A DNA stretch of 64,000 nt, from assembly GCF_017876795.1 (NCBI RefSeq), contig NZ_JAGIOR010000001.1, forward strand, positions 3,250,501 through 3,314,500, read 5' to 3'. Within the stretch, counting starts at the first letter, position 1, and each line of letters starts with the position of its first letter. This DNA is from Rhizobium leguminosarum (GTDB lineage: Bacteria; Pseudomonadota; Alphaproteobacteria; Rhizobiales; Rhizobiaceae). This document shows positions 9,991 through 18,803 of the stretch, in pieces. The position numbers and the translations under genes were made by a program. The notes under the pieces were generated by a model. It had not been told where the DNA came from. It saw only the letters and a program-made list of their open reading frames with translations, and did no database searches.

Positions 9991-11037
9991 CTAGGACGCG
10001 CGAACCTTGATTGCCTCGGCCGCAAGGCAGAGGAGTTCGAATAGGACCTGAGCGGCAATTTGCGCCGTGTTCGACGTTGGATCGTATTGCGGAGCGATCT
10101 CGACGACGTCGCCGCCGACGATGTTCAACCCTACAAGACCTCGCAAAATGCCAAGGGCCTGGGCGGAGGTCAGTCCACCGACCTCGGGCGTCCCTGTGCC
10201 AGGCGCAAATGCCGGATCCAAAGAATCGACGTCGAAGCTGACGTAGGTTGGACCCGATCCGACAATCTCTCTCGCTTTTGCGATTACGGCCCTTATGCCG
10301 AGATCGCCAACGTCTTCGGCATGAATGACGGTCATGCCGGACGCATAGGAGAATTCCCAAAGATACTCGGAATTCCCTCGAATTCCGATCTGGACCGTCC
10401 GCCTGGGATCAAGCACACCATCCAGAACCGCTTGGCGGAACGGTCCGCCATGATGGAACTTGCACCCCTCAAATGAACCACCGGTGTCACAATGTGCGTC
10501 AATGTGGATCATCCCCACCGGTCGATCCCTGCCAACGGCCTTGAGAATGGGGAGGCCGACCGAGTGGTCGCCGCCGACTGCAAGGGGCACAACGCTCGCT
10601 TCTACCAACCTGCGGACAAATCCTTCGATATCGTCATGGGATGCAGCAAGATCAAAGCGGCTTTTGAACGGGACGTCGCCGATATCGGCAATGCGTGCAT
10701 GAGCCGTCGGGACGGCCCGCAAAACATGATCGTAAGGACCAACCCGATCGACATTGCGGACGGCTCTCGGCCCGAACCTCGCACCCGATCGATTCGTCAC
10801 CCCGAGATCCATTGGAATCCCGAAAAGCGCAATGTCTATATCCGCAAAATCGGGTGCGGTGTCTGGACGATAAGGCGCCTTCAGCAATGTCGGAACACCG
10901 CTATAGGGCGCCTGGCGACTATCCCCCTCGCCAAAGACCAATTCGGCGACCTTTCGAAACTCCGGATCGAACATCTCACCGCCTGAAGCGTTCGAATAGC
11001 GCTTCCGCAGGTCGTCCAGATTGAGAATCTCCGGCAT
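9991..11037 (-). CDS. Agmatinase/guanidino-acid ureohydrolase
   Basis: 348 aa from MPEILNLDDLRKRYSN, with GGAGGC upstream. All binuclear Mn ligand motifs of the ureohydrolase fold are present: GGDHS (His158), HIDAHCD (Asp180, His182, Asp184) and SFDVDSLDPAF. The family removes urea from guanidino compounds such as agmatine, guanidinobutyrate or guanidinopropionate. It is the first gene of the minus-strand set, divergent from the GntR regulator. With the aminotransferase and semialdehyde dehydrogenase downstream, agmatine to putrescine to GABA to succinate, or guanidinobutyrate to GABA to succinate, are the likeliest routes. The exact substrate cannot be read from the sequence. Confidence 0.88.
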   Translation of the reverse strand: MPEILNLDDLRKRYSNASGGEMFDPEFRKVAELVFGEGDSRQAPYSGVPTLLKAPYRPDTAPDFADIDIALFGIPMDLGVTNRSGARFGPRAVRNVDRVGPYDHVLRAVPTAHARIADIGDVPFKSRFDLAASHDDIEGFVRRLVEASVVPLAVGGDHSVGLPILKAVGRDRPVGMIHIDAHCDTGGSFEGCKFHHGGPFRQAVLDGVLDPRRTVQIGIRGNSEYLWEFSYASGMTVIHAEDVGDLGIRAVIAKAREIVGSGPTYVSFDVDSLDPAFAPGTGTPEVGGLTSAQALGILRGLVGLNIVGGDVVEIAPQYDPTSNTAQIAAQVLFELLCLAAEAIKVRAS

Positions 11038-11115
11038 TGCGCCTCCATGTCCTGAACCAAATCTCAAGCCGCGTTCAAAAAGCCGATTAGGACCATTGCG
11101 TGTTGTAGTCAACAT

Positions 11116-11123
11116 TGTATACA
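11116..11123. promoter_or_regulatory. Candidate GntR/FCD operator (TGTATACA)
   Basis: The palindrome TGTATACA, within ATTGTATACATAAT, lies in the region between the divergent agmatinase-like and GntR genes. FCD-type GntR regulators commonly bind TNGTNNNACNA-like or TGTATACA sites. It is the only strong palindrome there, so autoregulation and control of both operon arms is a reasonable inference. Confidence 0.5.
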
Positions 11124-11187
11124 TAATCGTATTCTTCTTGATCGAGCAAGAGGGAAAAAGTTATGATGGCGCTCGCCGGCCCGGTGA

Positions 11188-11913
11188 ATGGATCAGAGAT
11201 GGAAGGGGAATTGCTTGGCATCGACCAAAACGGAACAGCGAGGATCATTGCGTGAGAGCACATATTCGCAATTGAAGGACCTGATCCTGAGTGGCCAGCT
11301 CCGCCCTTCGGAGCGCCTTTCAGAAATCTCATTGGCCAAGCGCTTCGGCGTCAGCCGAACGCCATTGCGCGAAGCGCTGATGAAGCTTGAAGAGGAAGGG
11401 CTCATCGTCGGGCAGCGTAATTTTGGCTACACGGTGACCGATCTTGATGTGACCAAGTTCTGCAATTTGCTGGTCGTTCGTGAAGCGCTCGATGTTTGCG
11501 CCGCCCAACTCGCCTGCGAGGTGGCGACCGAGGAAGACCTCGATCGGCTTCGGGGTGTCATTGCCCAGATGGTGGAACTCAAGGAGACGACCAACAAGAC
11601 GCCGTCGGACGCGGCCCGCAACCTCGATCTTGGACTATACATCCATCGCGTCATCGTGGAATCGACTCGCAATGAGGCGCTCGTGAGGGCGACGGATCAA
11701 GTTTACCAGCAGCTTCGCCTGGCACTTTGGCTCGAAGTCCTTTGGGTCGATCTGGAGCACACGGATCTCGACGAGCACCGGGCAATCGCAGACGCCATCT
11801 GTGCACGCGACAGGGAAGCCGCCGCAAACGCAGCCCGCGCCCATGTTCAAAGCTCGCTCAAAAACATGTCGAAGCTCCAGCGCATCTGGGCGCATCGGCG
11901 AGCGGCCGACTGA
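11188..11913 (+). CDS. GntR family (FadR/FCD) transcriptional regulator
   Basis: About 232-241 aa. Residues 20-85 form a winged helix (STYSQLKDLILSGQL, FGVSRTPLREALMKLEEEGL), followed by an all-helical FCD ligand domain with the metal-binding pattern around DLGLYIHRVI and DLEHTDLDEHRAI. The ATG at 11188 has a weak ribosome site, whereas a TTG at 11215 follows AAGGGGAA at proper spacing and may be the true start. It heads the plus-strand arm with the ABC permeases and stands divergent from the catabolic genes, so it probably represses both arms until substrate is present. Confidence 0.88.
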   Translation: MDQRWKGNCLASTKTEQRGSLRESTYSQLKDLILSGQLRPSERLSEISLAKRFGVSRTPLREALMKLEEEGLIVGQRNFGYTVTDLDVTKFCNLLVVREALDVCAAQLACEVATEEDLDRLRGVIAQMVELKETTNKTPSDAARNLDLGLYIHRVIVESTRNEALVRATDQVYQQLRLALWLEVLWVDLEHTDLDEHRAIADAICARDREAAANAARAHVQSSLKNMSKLQRIWAHRRAAD

Positions 11914-11946
11914 CTGAAACCCGATCCTTCACCAAGAGGTCCACGC

Positions 11947-12672
11947 ATGGCACCTATCGACAGTTACCTGGCTCTGGTTGGCTTCGGGCAAACGGGTTGG
12001 GGTTGGCTCCTTCTGACCGCAGCCGCCATGACAATCGGTGTATCCGTCTGCGGTTTTCTGGCTGGAACGGTGATCGGCACGATTATCACCTTCATGCAGC
12101 TATCCCGCCACATGGCCATCCGATGGCTTGCCGACGGATACACGACCATTCTGCGCGGTGTGCCGGACCTTCTGGTCATCTATCTCTTCTATTTTGGCGG
12201 CAGTGCATTCCTCGGATCCGTGGGCGGTCTGTTCGGCTATCAAGGGTTCATCGGAATGCCGGCATTTCTAACCGGAACTCTGGCGCTCGGCGTTGTTTCG
12301 GCCGCCTATCAGGCTGAGGTTTTTCGCGGAGCCTACAGATCGGTTGCACGCGGCGAAATCGAAGCCGCCAGCGCCGTCGGTATGCGGCCATGGCCTAAAT
12401 TCAGGCGCATCGTTGCCCCACTCGTCCTTCGTTACGCCATTCCGGGTCTCGGAAACACGTGGCAACTCGTGCTGAAGGAGTCGGCATTGGTCTCGGTCAC
12501 GGGTCTCGTCGAGCTGCTGCGCCAATCGCAAATCGCAGCTGGATCCACCCGCCGGCCCTTCGAGTTCTACCTGATGGCGGTTGTCCTCTATCTCGTGATC
12601 ACTTGGTTCTCTTCAATCCTGTTCCGACGAATGGAAGCTCGAACGACCCAAGGTATAAGGGGGGCGTTGTGA
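11947..12672 (+). CDS. Polar amino-acid ABC transporter permease (HisQ/ArtQ type)
   Basis: 241 aa with five or so hydrophobic segments and the permease EAA-type loop EIEAASAVGMRPWPKFRRIVAP. Its stop codon overlaps the next permease start as TGATG, so the two are translationally coupled. The pair forms the membrane channel of the importer with the ATPase at 13383. The natural binding protein is probably the frameshifted one at 9073-9914. Confidence 0.9.
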   Translation: MAPIDSYLALVGFGQTGWGWLLLTAAAMTIGVSVCGFLAGTVIGTIITFMQLSRHMAIRWLADGYTTILRGVPDLLVIYLFYFGGSAFLGSVGGLFGYQGFIGMPAFLTGTLALGVVSAAYQAEVFRGAYRSVARGEIEAASAVGMRPWPKFRRIVAPLVLRYAIPGLGNTWQLVLKESALVSVTGLVELLRQSQIAAGSTRRPFEFYLMAVVLYLVITWFSSILFRRMEARTTQGIRGAL

Positions 12673-13370
12673 TGGATACGGGCTTTCTGTGGGAAACGTT
12701 TCTCACGCTTCTGAGCGGTTTGCCGCTAACCCTTGAGCTTGCGGTTACATCCATCCTCGCAGGAAGCGCCTTGGCGCTTGCAATTTCGCTGCTGGCTGTG
12801 ACTGGCGGCACGGTGGGTCGAACCATAACCGGCGCTTATGTCTTCGTATTCAGGGGTTCACCCCTGCTCGTCCAAATGTTCTTGATCTACTACGGGCTTG
12901 GCCAATTCCGGCATGAGCTGCAGGACCTTGGCGTCTGGGGGTTCTTTCGCGAGCCCTACTGGTGCGCGGTGCTGGCGCTTACTTTAAACACGGCGGCCTA
13001 CTGCAGCGAAATTTTCCGTGGCGGCCTGCAGGCCGTCTCCATCCAGGAGATCGAGGCGGCACGTGCTTGCGGCATGTCTGGCATTCTTTTGTTCAGACGC
13101 ATCATCCTGCCGATTGCCATCAGGCATGCGCTGCCGGCTTATGGCAACGAGATCATCCTGATGCTCAAAGCAACGGCACTCGCGTCTGTCATCACGATCA
13201 TGGAAGTCACCGGCCTGGCTGGAAAATTGATCGCCGACAGCTTCCGCGCTTTCGAGATCTTCATCGTCGCAGGCGCGATCTACCTTGCGATCATTTTCGT
13301 CGTCACGCGCATGCTCATGGTGGTCGAATTTTGGCTTTCGCCTCACATGCGCATGCGGCTGCAATCTTAA
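12672..13370 (+). CDS. Polar amino-acid ABC transporter permease (HisM/ArtM type)
   Basis: 232 aa starting MDTGFLWETFLTLLSG at the overlapping ATG. It has multiple membrane segments, the RGSPLLVQMFLIYYGLG segment usual for this family and the EAA loop EIEAARACGMSGILLFRRI. It forms the second half of the heterodimeric permease. The frame extends further upstream, but that part overlaps the previous gene and lacks membrane-protein character. Confidence 0.9.
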   Translation: MDTGFLWETFLTLLSGLPLTLELAVTSILAGSALALAISLLAVTGGTVGRTITGAYVFVFRGSPLLVQMFLIYYGLGQFRHELQDLGVWGFFREPYWCAVLALTLNTAAYCSEIFRGGLQAVSIQEIEAARACGMSGILLFRRIILPIAIRHALPAYGNEIILMLKATALASVITIMEVTGLAGKLIADSFRAFEIFIVAGAIYLAIIFVVTRMLMVVEFWLSPHMRMRLQS

Positions 13371-13382
13371 ACGGGAGTGTGC

Positions 13383-14186
13383 ATGTCTGACAGGGGAACA
13401 GTTTTGGCCAGCGACAACAAGGATAAAAACGCTGCCGTTTCGGTCAAAGATCTTCGCAAATGCTTTGGCCCGTTGGAAGTCTTGAAGGGTGTCTCCCTGG
13501 AAGCACACGAGGGAGATGTGATTTCCATTCTCGGTTCATCCGGCTCCGGAAAATCGACGATGCTTCGATGCCTCAATATGCTCGAAGTCCCCGACAGCGG
13601 AGAAATTCGCATCGGCGGTGAGATGTATGCTCTGAAGAAAGCGGGGCATAGAACGGAGCCCGCTGACCGCAGGCAAGTCGATCGGATGCGTGAACACATC
13701 GGCATGGTGTTTCAGAGCTTCAACCTCTGGTCTCATATGACCATCCTGGAGAACGTGATCGAAGCGCCGGTGCATGTGCAGAAACGCAATCGCGCCGAAT
13801 GCATCGCGGAGGCTGAAGCTCTGCTCGAACGGGTCGGCATCGTCGATAAGCGAAACTTCTATCCCGCGCACTTGTCCGGCGGGCAGCAACAACGGGCTGC
13901 GATCGCTCGCGCACTCGCGCAGCGGCCCAGGGTCATGCTGTTTGACGAGCCGACCTCTGCGCTTGATCCCGAACTCGTCGGGGAAGTGCTGAAGGTGATG
14001 CGCTCCCTTGCTGAGGAAGGTCGGACCATGCTGGTCGTAACCCATGAGATGGGGTTTGCGCGAGACGTTTCCAGTAAAGTGGTGTTTCTTCACAAGGGTG
14101 TCGTCGAAGAAGCGGGCGAACCTGACGAACTTTTTACCAACCCGAAATCCGAAAGATTTCGGCAGTTTCTTGCGGGGACGAGGTGA
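13383..14186 (+). CDS. Polar amino-acid ABC transporter ATP-binding protein
   Basis: 267 aa with Walker [11 protein letters not shown]-loop VFQSFNLW, signature LSGGQQQR, Walker B VMLFDEP and the switch His in VVTHEM. It resembles HisP/GlnQ/OccP. It energises the two permeases and ends the plus-strand arm. All motifs are intact. A start six nucleotides upstream is also possible. Confidence 0.93.
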   Translation: MSDRGTVLASDNKDKNAAVSVKDLRKCFGPLEVLKGVSLEAHEGDVISILGSSGSGKSTMLRCLNMLEVPDSGEIRIGGEMYALKKAGHRTEPADRRQVDRMREHIGMVFQSFNLWSHMTILENVIEAPVHVQKRNRAECIAEAEALLERVGIVDKRNFYPAHLSGGQQQRAAIARALAQRPRVMLFDEPTSALDPELVGEVLKVMRSLAEEGRTMLVVTHEMGFARDVSSKVVFLHKGVVEEAGEPDELFTNPKSERFRQFLAGTR

Positions 14187-14366
14187 CGTCAAATGACGTT
14201 CGGCGCGGATCTGAAGACGGCCAGGCACTCAACGGCGACCGCCGTTCCGCCGGCTGTTTAATGCTTGCGGGCATGGGGCAGCAGGTTCATGCTGTTTGTC
14301 TGTTTTGGCCCCGTTGGTCGCGGCTGACCTAGTCGTCACGCATCGGGTTTTCGTGGGACGCGTGCG

Positions 14367-17300
14367 ATGGAGTGCGCCGGCTGCGGTTTCGATGTTCAAA
14401 GCGGTTTTGCCTTCTGTCCGCGATGCGGCGCAAGGCAGCCTCTTTCCTGCGCCGCTTGCGGCAATCCTTGTCAGCCCGATTTTGCCTTTTGCCCCAAATG
14501 CGGCGCGCCGATCTCAGGCAAAGTCCAGCCTGCGCCGAAACCAAGCACCGAGGTGGTGCCGTCCAAATCCGATGGCGACGCCGACCGGCGGCCGGTGACC
14601 GTGCTCTTTGCCGATCTCTGCGGCTTCACGACGCTGAGCGAGCAGATCGACCCTGAAGTCATGCGGGTGCTGCAGAACGAATTGTTCGAAGAGATGGCTC
14701 AGGCGGTCGAGGCTTACGGCGGCTTCGTCGACAAGTTCGTTGGCGATGCGCTGCTGGCGCTGTTCGGCGCGCCGGTCGCACATGAGGACGATCCGGTCCG
14801 GGCGCTCGGTGCTGCGCTCGATATGATCCGCCGGGCCACCGCGGTCGGCGAGCGTTGGCGGCCCCGCGCCGGCGTGCCGCTGCGCCTGCATATCGGCATC
14901 AATAGCGGACCTGTCGTCACCGGCGGCTTCGGTGCAGTCAGCACAAAATCCTATTCCGTAACCGGCGACACGGTGAACACCGCCCAGCGCCTGCAATCCA
15001 TGGCCGGCGAAAACGATATCCTGGTGGGGCCATTGACCTATCGCCTCACCCGCCATGCCTTTGCCTTCGACAGTCTGGGCGCGCAGACCCTGCGCGGCAA
15101 AAGCGGAGACGTCCTCGTCCACCGGCTGACGGGGCTGCTGGAAGCGCCGTACACGGCGCGCGGGCTCGAAAGCTTCGGCCTTCAGGCGCCGATGGTCGGA
15201 CGGGATACGGAGTTGTCCCGGTTGCTGACATGTCTCGATCTCGCCTGCGGCGGTGCGGCGCAGCTTGTCCGCCTGATCGGCGAGGCCGGTATCGGCAAAT
15301 CGCGGCTGGTCGCCGAGTTCGTCGGCACCGCCGGCGATCCGACCCGGTTCCCGGGCCTTGCCATCCGCAAAGCCACCTGCTCTCCTCTCGGCGAACAATC
15401 CTATGGCACGCTCGCCGCGGTCGTGCGCAGTGCTTACGGCATCGGCGAGCGGGATGATCTCGACAGGACGCGGCAACTGCTGACAACAGGCTTCCGCGCT
15501 CTCGATCTCACCCAAGAGGACGTCGAGGGACTATTGCCGCTCTTTCTGCATGTCCTCGGCCTCGGCGATCCCGACGGGGCGTTGCGGCACATCGAGCCGG
15601 AACAGTTGCGGCGACAGATCTTCTATGCGGTGCGCACCGTCTTCGAGCGGCGGCTGGCGCAAGGTCCCCTGCTGCTTGTCATCGAGGATCTGCACTGGGC
15701 GGATGCCGCCTCGCTGGAAGTGCTTCGCTTCATGATGGATCGGCTGGAGCGCAGCCGGTTGATGTTGCTTGCGATCTACCGGCCGACATCACAGACCGAC
15801 CCGTTGAACTCCAGCCGCGTCAACGTCACCGTACAACGTCTTGACCCGCTCTTTGCAGCCGACGGGCAGAAGCTGCTTGCTGCCTTTTTCGGCGAGGGTC
15901 ATGGCAAGCTGCCGGTGACGATGCGTAAGCGCATTCTCGACCGCGCCGGCGGAAATCCGTTGTTCATCGAAGAAATCCTGAGAGCACTGATCGACATTGG
16001 CACGCTGCACAATGACGGTCAGCGTTGGCATGTCGCAACCGAAGACGAGGATGTCGATATCCCGGTCAATCTGCAGGCGCTGCTGCTTGCTCGCGTCGAT
16101 CGCCTGCCCCAGGAGATAAGGCGGTTGGCGCAGGAGGCGTCGGTTGTCGGCCCAAAGTTCGATACCGCCCTGCTCCGCACAGTGGCGACGGACCCGGCCG
16201 CGATCGATGCGGCGCTGGATTATCTCTGCGAGGGCAATATCATCGAGGAGTTGCGCGGCCCCGATGCCGGCGGGTCGCCGGGCTATCGCTTCAGCCAGAC
16301 GCTGATGCACGACGTCATCTACCATAATCTCCTGTTGCAACGGCGCATGGAGCTTCATCTTCGGATCGGCCGGGTTCTTGAGCGCCAATATGGCGCGGCG
16401 CCCGATCGACCGGAACATCTGGCACAGCTCGGCCATCACTTCAGCCTGACCACCGAAAAAGCCAAGGGAGCCGGGTATCTGATGGCGGCGGGCGATCTGG
16501 CGCGCAAAACCTACGCCAATCACGATGCGATGCGCCTTTACCGTCAGGCCCTTGCGGCCTTCGCCAACGAGCCGGAAGTGACGCCGGAGCAATTGGCGCT
16601 GCTGGAGCGTCTTGCCGATCTTTGTGGTCCTGCCGGCCGGCGCGACGATGCCTTGAACCACTATCATAGCGCGCTTGCGATCCACCGCACCAAGGACGAT
16701 CGGATTGCCGCAGCGAGAATATTGCGAAAGATCGGCCGTCTGCATCTTGATGCGGGGCGCCGCGACCAGGCGGAGACCCATTGCGCCGCGGCCGAAGCGA
16801 TGATCGCGACGATCGATGCGCCGGTCGAACATGCGCATCTGCTGCAGGAGCGCGGCCATCTGGCCTTCCGCATGGGCGATCAGGCCGCTGCCGCCGAGTG
16901 GGCGACGCAGGCGTTGCAATGCCTGCAGACACTGCCGGTCGACGGAACGACCGAGGCCGGGCGGGAGGCAGCACGCGCGATGGCGGAGGCGCTGAACACC
17001 AAGGGTGCGGCCCTGGCGCGGCTCGGACGCCGCCGCGATGCTGTGCAGGAAGTGGAGCGCAGCCTTTCGGTCGCCGAACAGGCCGATTTGCAAAGTGCAG
17101 CGTGCCGCGCCTATTCCAATCTCGGCGTTCTCTATACCATCGTCGATCCGGCCAACGCCATCAGGATCTGCCGGCGCGGACTAGAGGTCGCCACCCGTAT
17201 CGGCGACCTCGGCTTCCAGGCGCGCCTTCTCGCCAATCTCGCGGTTTCCTGCTGCACCTTCACCGATCGCTGCGCCGCCGAAGGTGTTCCGGCGGCGGAG

Positions 17301-17612
17301 AAGGCCGTCGAAATCGACCGGGCTCTCGATCAGCGCGATCACCTCTCCGTGCCGCTGATCGTCCTCGGCCAGATTCATCAGTGCCACGGAGAGCCGAAGC
17401 TAGCTCGTAAGTATTACGAGGAAGCCCTTGAGGTTGCGAAGGAAATTGACGAACCGCAACTGCTCTTTCCGTGCTATGATGGCTTGGCGACACTGAGCCT
17501 CGAGCATGACGACATGGATGAGGCGGAGCGGTATTTCACGCTGGCACAGGATGTGTGCATTCGCCACAACCTCGATCCAGGCACACTCGTCGTCTTGCCG
17601 TTCCTCGACTGA
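14367..17612 (+). CDS. Zinc-ribbon adenylate/guanylate cyclase with AAA ATPase and TPR domains
   Basis: 1081 aa. Residues 1-50 hold two zinc ribbons (CAGCGF...CPRCG and CAACG...CPKCG). Residues 75-260 form a class III nucleotide cyclase domain, with metal Asp in FADLCGFT (Asp83) and GDALLALFG (Asp127). Near residue 300 comes a P-loop (GEAGIGKSR) and a Walker B-like LLLVIEDLHWAD, the AAA16/STAND type. The last 400 residues are helical repeats of TPR character. This fusion is widespread in rhizobia, probably as a signal-responsive cAMP synthase or STAND-type sensor; ligand and target are unknown. It stands alone between the transport operon and a redoxin. Confidence 0.88.
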   Translation: MECAGCGFDVQSGFAFCPRCGARQPLSCAACGNPCQPDFAFCPKCGAPISGKVQPAPKPSTEVVPSKSDGDADRRPVTVLFADLCGFTTLSEQIDPEVMRVLQNELFEEMAQAVEAYGGFVDKFVGDALLALFGAPVAHEDDPVRALGAALDMIRRATAVGERWRPRAGVPLRLHIGINSGPVVTGGFGAVSTKSYSVTGDTVNTAQRLQSMAGENDILVGPLTYRLTRHAFAFDSLGAQTLRGKSGDVLVHRLTGLLEAPYTARGLESFGLQAPMVGRDTELSRLLTCLDLACGGAAQLVRLIGEAGIGKSRLVAEFVGTAGDPTRFPGLAIRKATCSPLGEQSYGTLAAVVRSAYGIGERDDLDRTRQLLTTGFRALDLTQEDVEGLLPLFLHVLGLGDPDGALRHIEPEQLRRQIFYAVRTVFERRLAQGPLLLVIEDLHWADAASLEVLRFMMDRLERSRLMLLAIYRPTSQTDPLNSSRVNVTVQRLDPLFAADGQKLLAAFFGEGHGKLPVTMRKRILDRAGGNPLFIEEILRALIDIGTLHNDGQRWHVATEDEDVDIPVNLQALLLARVDRLPQEIRRLAQEASVVGPKFDTALLRTVATDPAAIDAALDYLCEGNIIEELRGPDAGGSPGYRFSQTLMHDVIYHNLLLQRRMELHLRIGRVLERQYGAAPDRPEHLAQLGHHFSLTTEKAKGAGYLMAAGDLARKTYANHDAMRLYRQALAAFANEPEVTPEQLALLERLADLCGPAGRRDDALNHYHSALAIHRTKDDRIAAARILRKIGRLHLDAGRRDQAETHCAAAEAMIATIDAPVEHAHLLQERGHLAFRMGDQAAAAEWATQALQCLQTLPVDGTTEAGREAARAMAEALNTKGAALARLGRRRDAVQEVERSLSVAEQADLQSAACRAYSNLGVLYTIVDPANAIRICRRGLEVATRIGDLGFQARLLANLAVSCCTFTDRCAAEGVPAAEKAVEIDRALDQRDHLSVPLIVLGQIHQCHGEPKLARKYYEEALEVAKEIDEPQLLFPCYDGLATLSLEHDDMDEAERYFTLAQDVCIRHNLDPGTLVVLPFLD

Positions 17613-17685
17613 CCTTCCTGATGGTGCAAACCCCTGGATATCGGTTAGTCCAATCAAGTCAGATAGATAAAGGGAGGAATTAAAC

Positions 17686-18366
17686 ATGCAGGAGAACCAC
17701 TCGGAAAGACCATTGCAGCCTGGAGATCGCGCGCCGAACGTGGTGCTGGATGCGATCACTCGCCAGGGCAAGATCGCCATCGACGATTTTCGCGGTCAGA
17801 AGCCGGTGCTTGTCGGACTGTTCCGCGGACTGCATTGCCCCTTCTGCCGCCGGCAGATCGCCGCCATGGCCGAACTCACCGACGCATTGCAGGAAAAAGG
17901 CATCGACAGCCTGACTGTCGTGAATACCCCAATCGAGCGCGCCCGCCTTTATTTCCGTTACCACCCGCTTCCCAACCTGCTGGCGGCCTCCGACCCTGAG
18001 CGGATGTCGCACAGGGCGTTCGGCCTGCCGAATGTCCAGTTCACCGAAGCCGAGAATGACTGGCCGCACAAGCTCAGCATGAGCACGGTGACCTCGATGC
18101 GTATCGACATGCCGGGTGAGCTCCCCGAGCCCATGGACGTGATGGCGGCGGTGGACTATCTCGACAAGGCCGATGGTTATGAATTCACCGAGGATGACAC
18201 GCAGATGATCGCTACCGGCCATGGCCAGCTTGTCGGCGAATTCCTGCTCGATCGCGATGGCGTCGTGCGCTGGTGTTTCACCGAAGTCGAGGAGGGTGGC
18301 CGCCATATGTTCGGTGGTCCCGCCCCTCGGGAAGTGATGTCGGCAGCCTCGAATATGGCTGTTTGA
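17686..18366 (+). CDS. Peroxiredoxin-like (AhpC/TSA redoxin) protein
   Basis: 226 aa. The N-terminal half is a thioredoxin-like fold with a CPFC redox motif (Cys51 and Cys54) in GLFRGLHCPFCRRQ, at the position of the peroxidatic Cys in AhpC/TSA proteins. The C-terminal part has a typical redoxin strand (GQLVGEFLLDRDGVVRW). AGGGAGGAAT lies upstream of the ATG. It is probably a thiol-dependent reductase or peroxidase; the substrate is unknown. Confidence 0.8.
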   Translation: MQENHSERPLQPGDRAPNVVLDAITRQGKIAIDDFRGQKPVLVGLFRGLHCPFCRRQIAAMAELTDALQEKGIDSLTVVNTPIERARLYFRYHPLPNLLAASDPERMSHRAFGLPNVQFTEAENDWPHKLSMSTVTSMRIDMPGELPEPMDVMAAVDYLDKADGYEFTEDDTQMIATGHGQLVGEFLLDRDGVVRWCFTEVEEGGRHMFGGPAPREVMSAASNMAV

Positions 18367-18403
18367 AGCGATCGATCTTTCGTTCGGGGATGACCCTCGG
18401 CGT

Positions 18404-18620
18404 CTATCTCAGACGCGAGGCCAGCCAGTCGTGAAACGCTGCAACCTCGTATCGACGCAACGCCTTCGGCGGGGCGACGATGTAATACGCCCACTTCACC
18501 GGCCAGCGGATATCCGGCAACAGATGGACCAGCCTGCCGCTGTCGAGTTCCTGCGCCACGAGCGCCTTGCGCGCGGGGGCGACGCCCCTCGCCGCGACTG
18601 CGGCCTGGATCACCGCGGCT
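18404..18620 (-). pseudogene. LysR family regulator, C-terminal remnant
   Basis: Only the last 70 or so residues of a GcvA-like LysR regulator remain: AVIQAAVAARGVAPARKALV, then ELDSGRLVHLLPDIRWP and a normal C-terminal end FHDWLASRLR. Neither the DNA-binding domain nor most of the effector domain is present in any frame nearby. The remnant abuts the remnant of an amine oxidase on the other strand, which suggests that a deletion removed both 5' ends. Confidence 0.75.
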
Positions 18621-18659
18621 GTGCGTCCGCGGCGGGCATATCCGCTGCCGGGAAGCCCG

Positions 18660-18803
18660 CAATGGGTGTCTGGCCTGTGGAAGGACCGCCTCATCCTGGC
18701 AGAGCGCGAGACAAGCCCCTCCGAACCTGGTTACCTTGCCGGCGCAGTCACCGCTGCCGGTCGAGCAGTCGCCGACATTCTGTCGAAGATGGATTCCAGA
18801 TGA
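18660..18803 (+). pseudogene. Flavin amine oxidase, C-terminal remnant
   Basis: The last 47 or so codons read WKDRLILAERETSPSEPGY and LAGAVTAAGRAVADILSKM, matching the C-terminal FAD-binding end of flavin monoamine oxidases (usual form AGTETS-GY-GAV-SG-RAA). No upstream part of the enzyme is present. Its stop codon overlaps the MFS start at 18800 (ATGA), indicating that both genes were once in one operon. Confidence 0.6.

Noticed and set aside
14186..14366. Short repeat ACGTCA-AA-TGACGT after the ABC ATPase gene
   Set aside because: Only 6-bp arms and no T-tract; may be chance.
15789..17093. 434-codon frame opposite the cyclase/TPR gene
   Set aside because: Shadow of the plus-strand gene, which carries all domain motifs.
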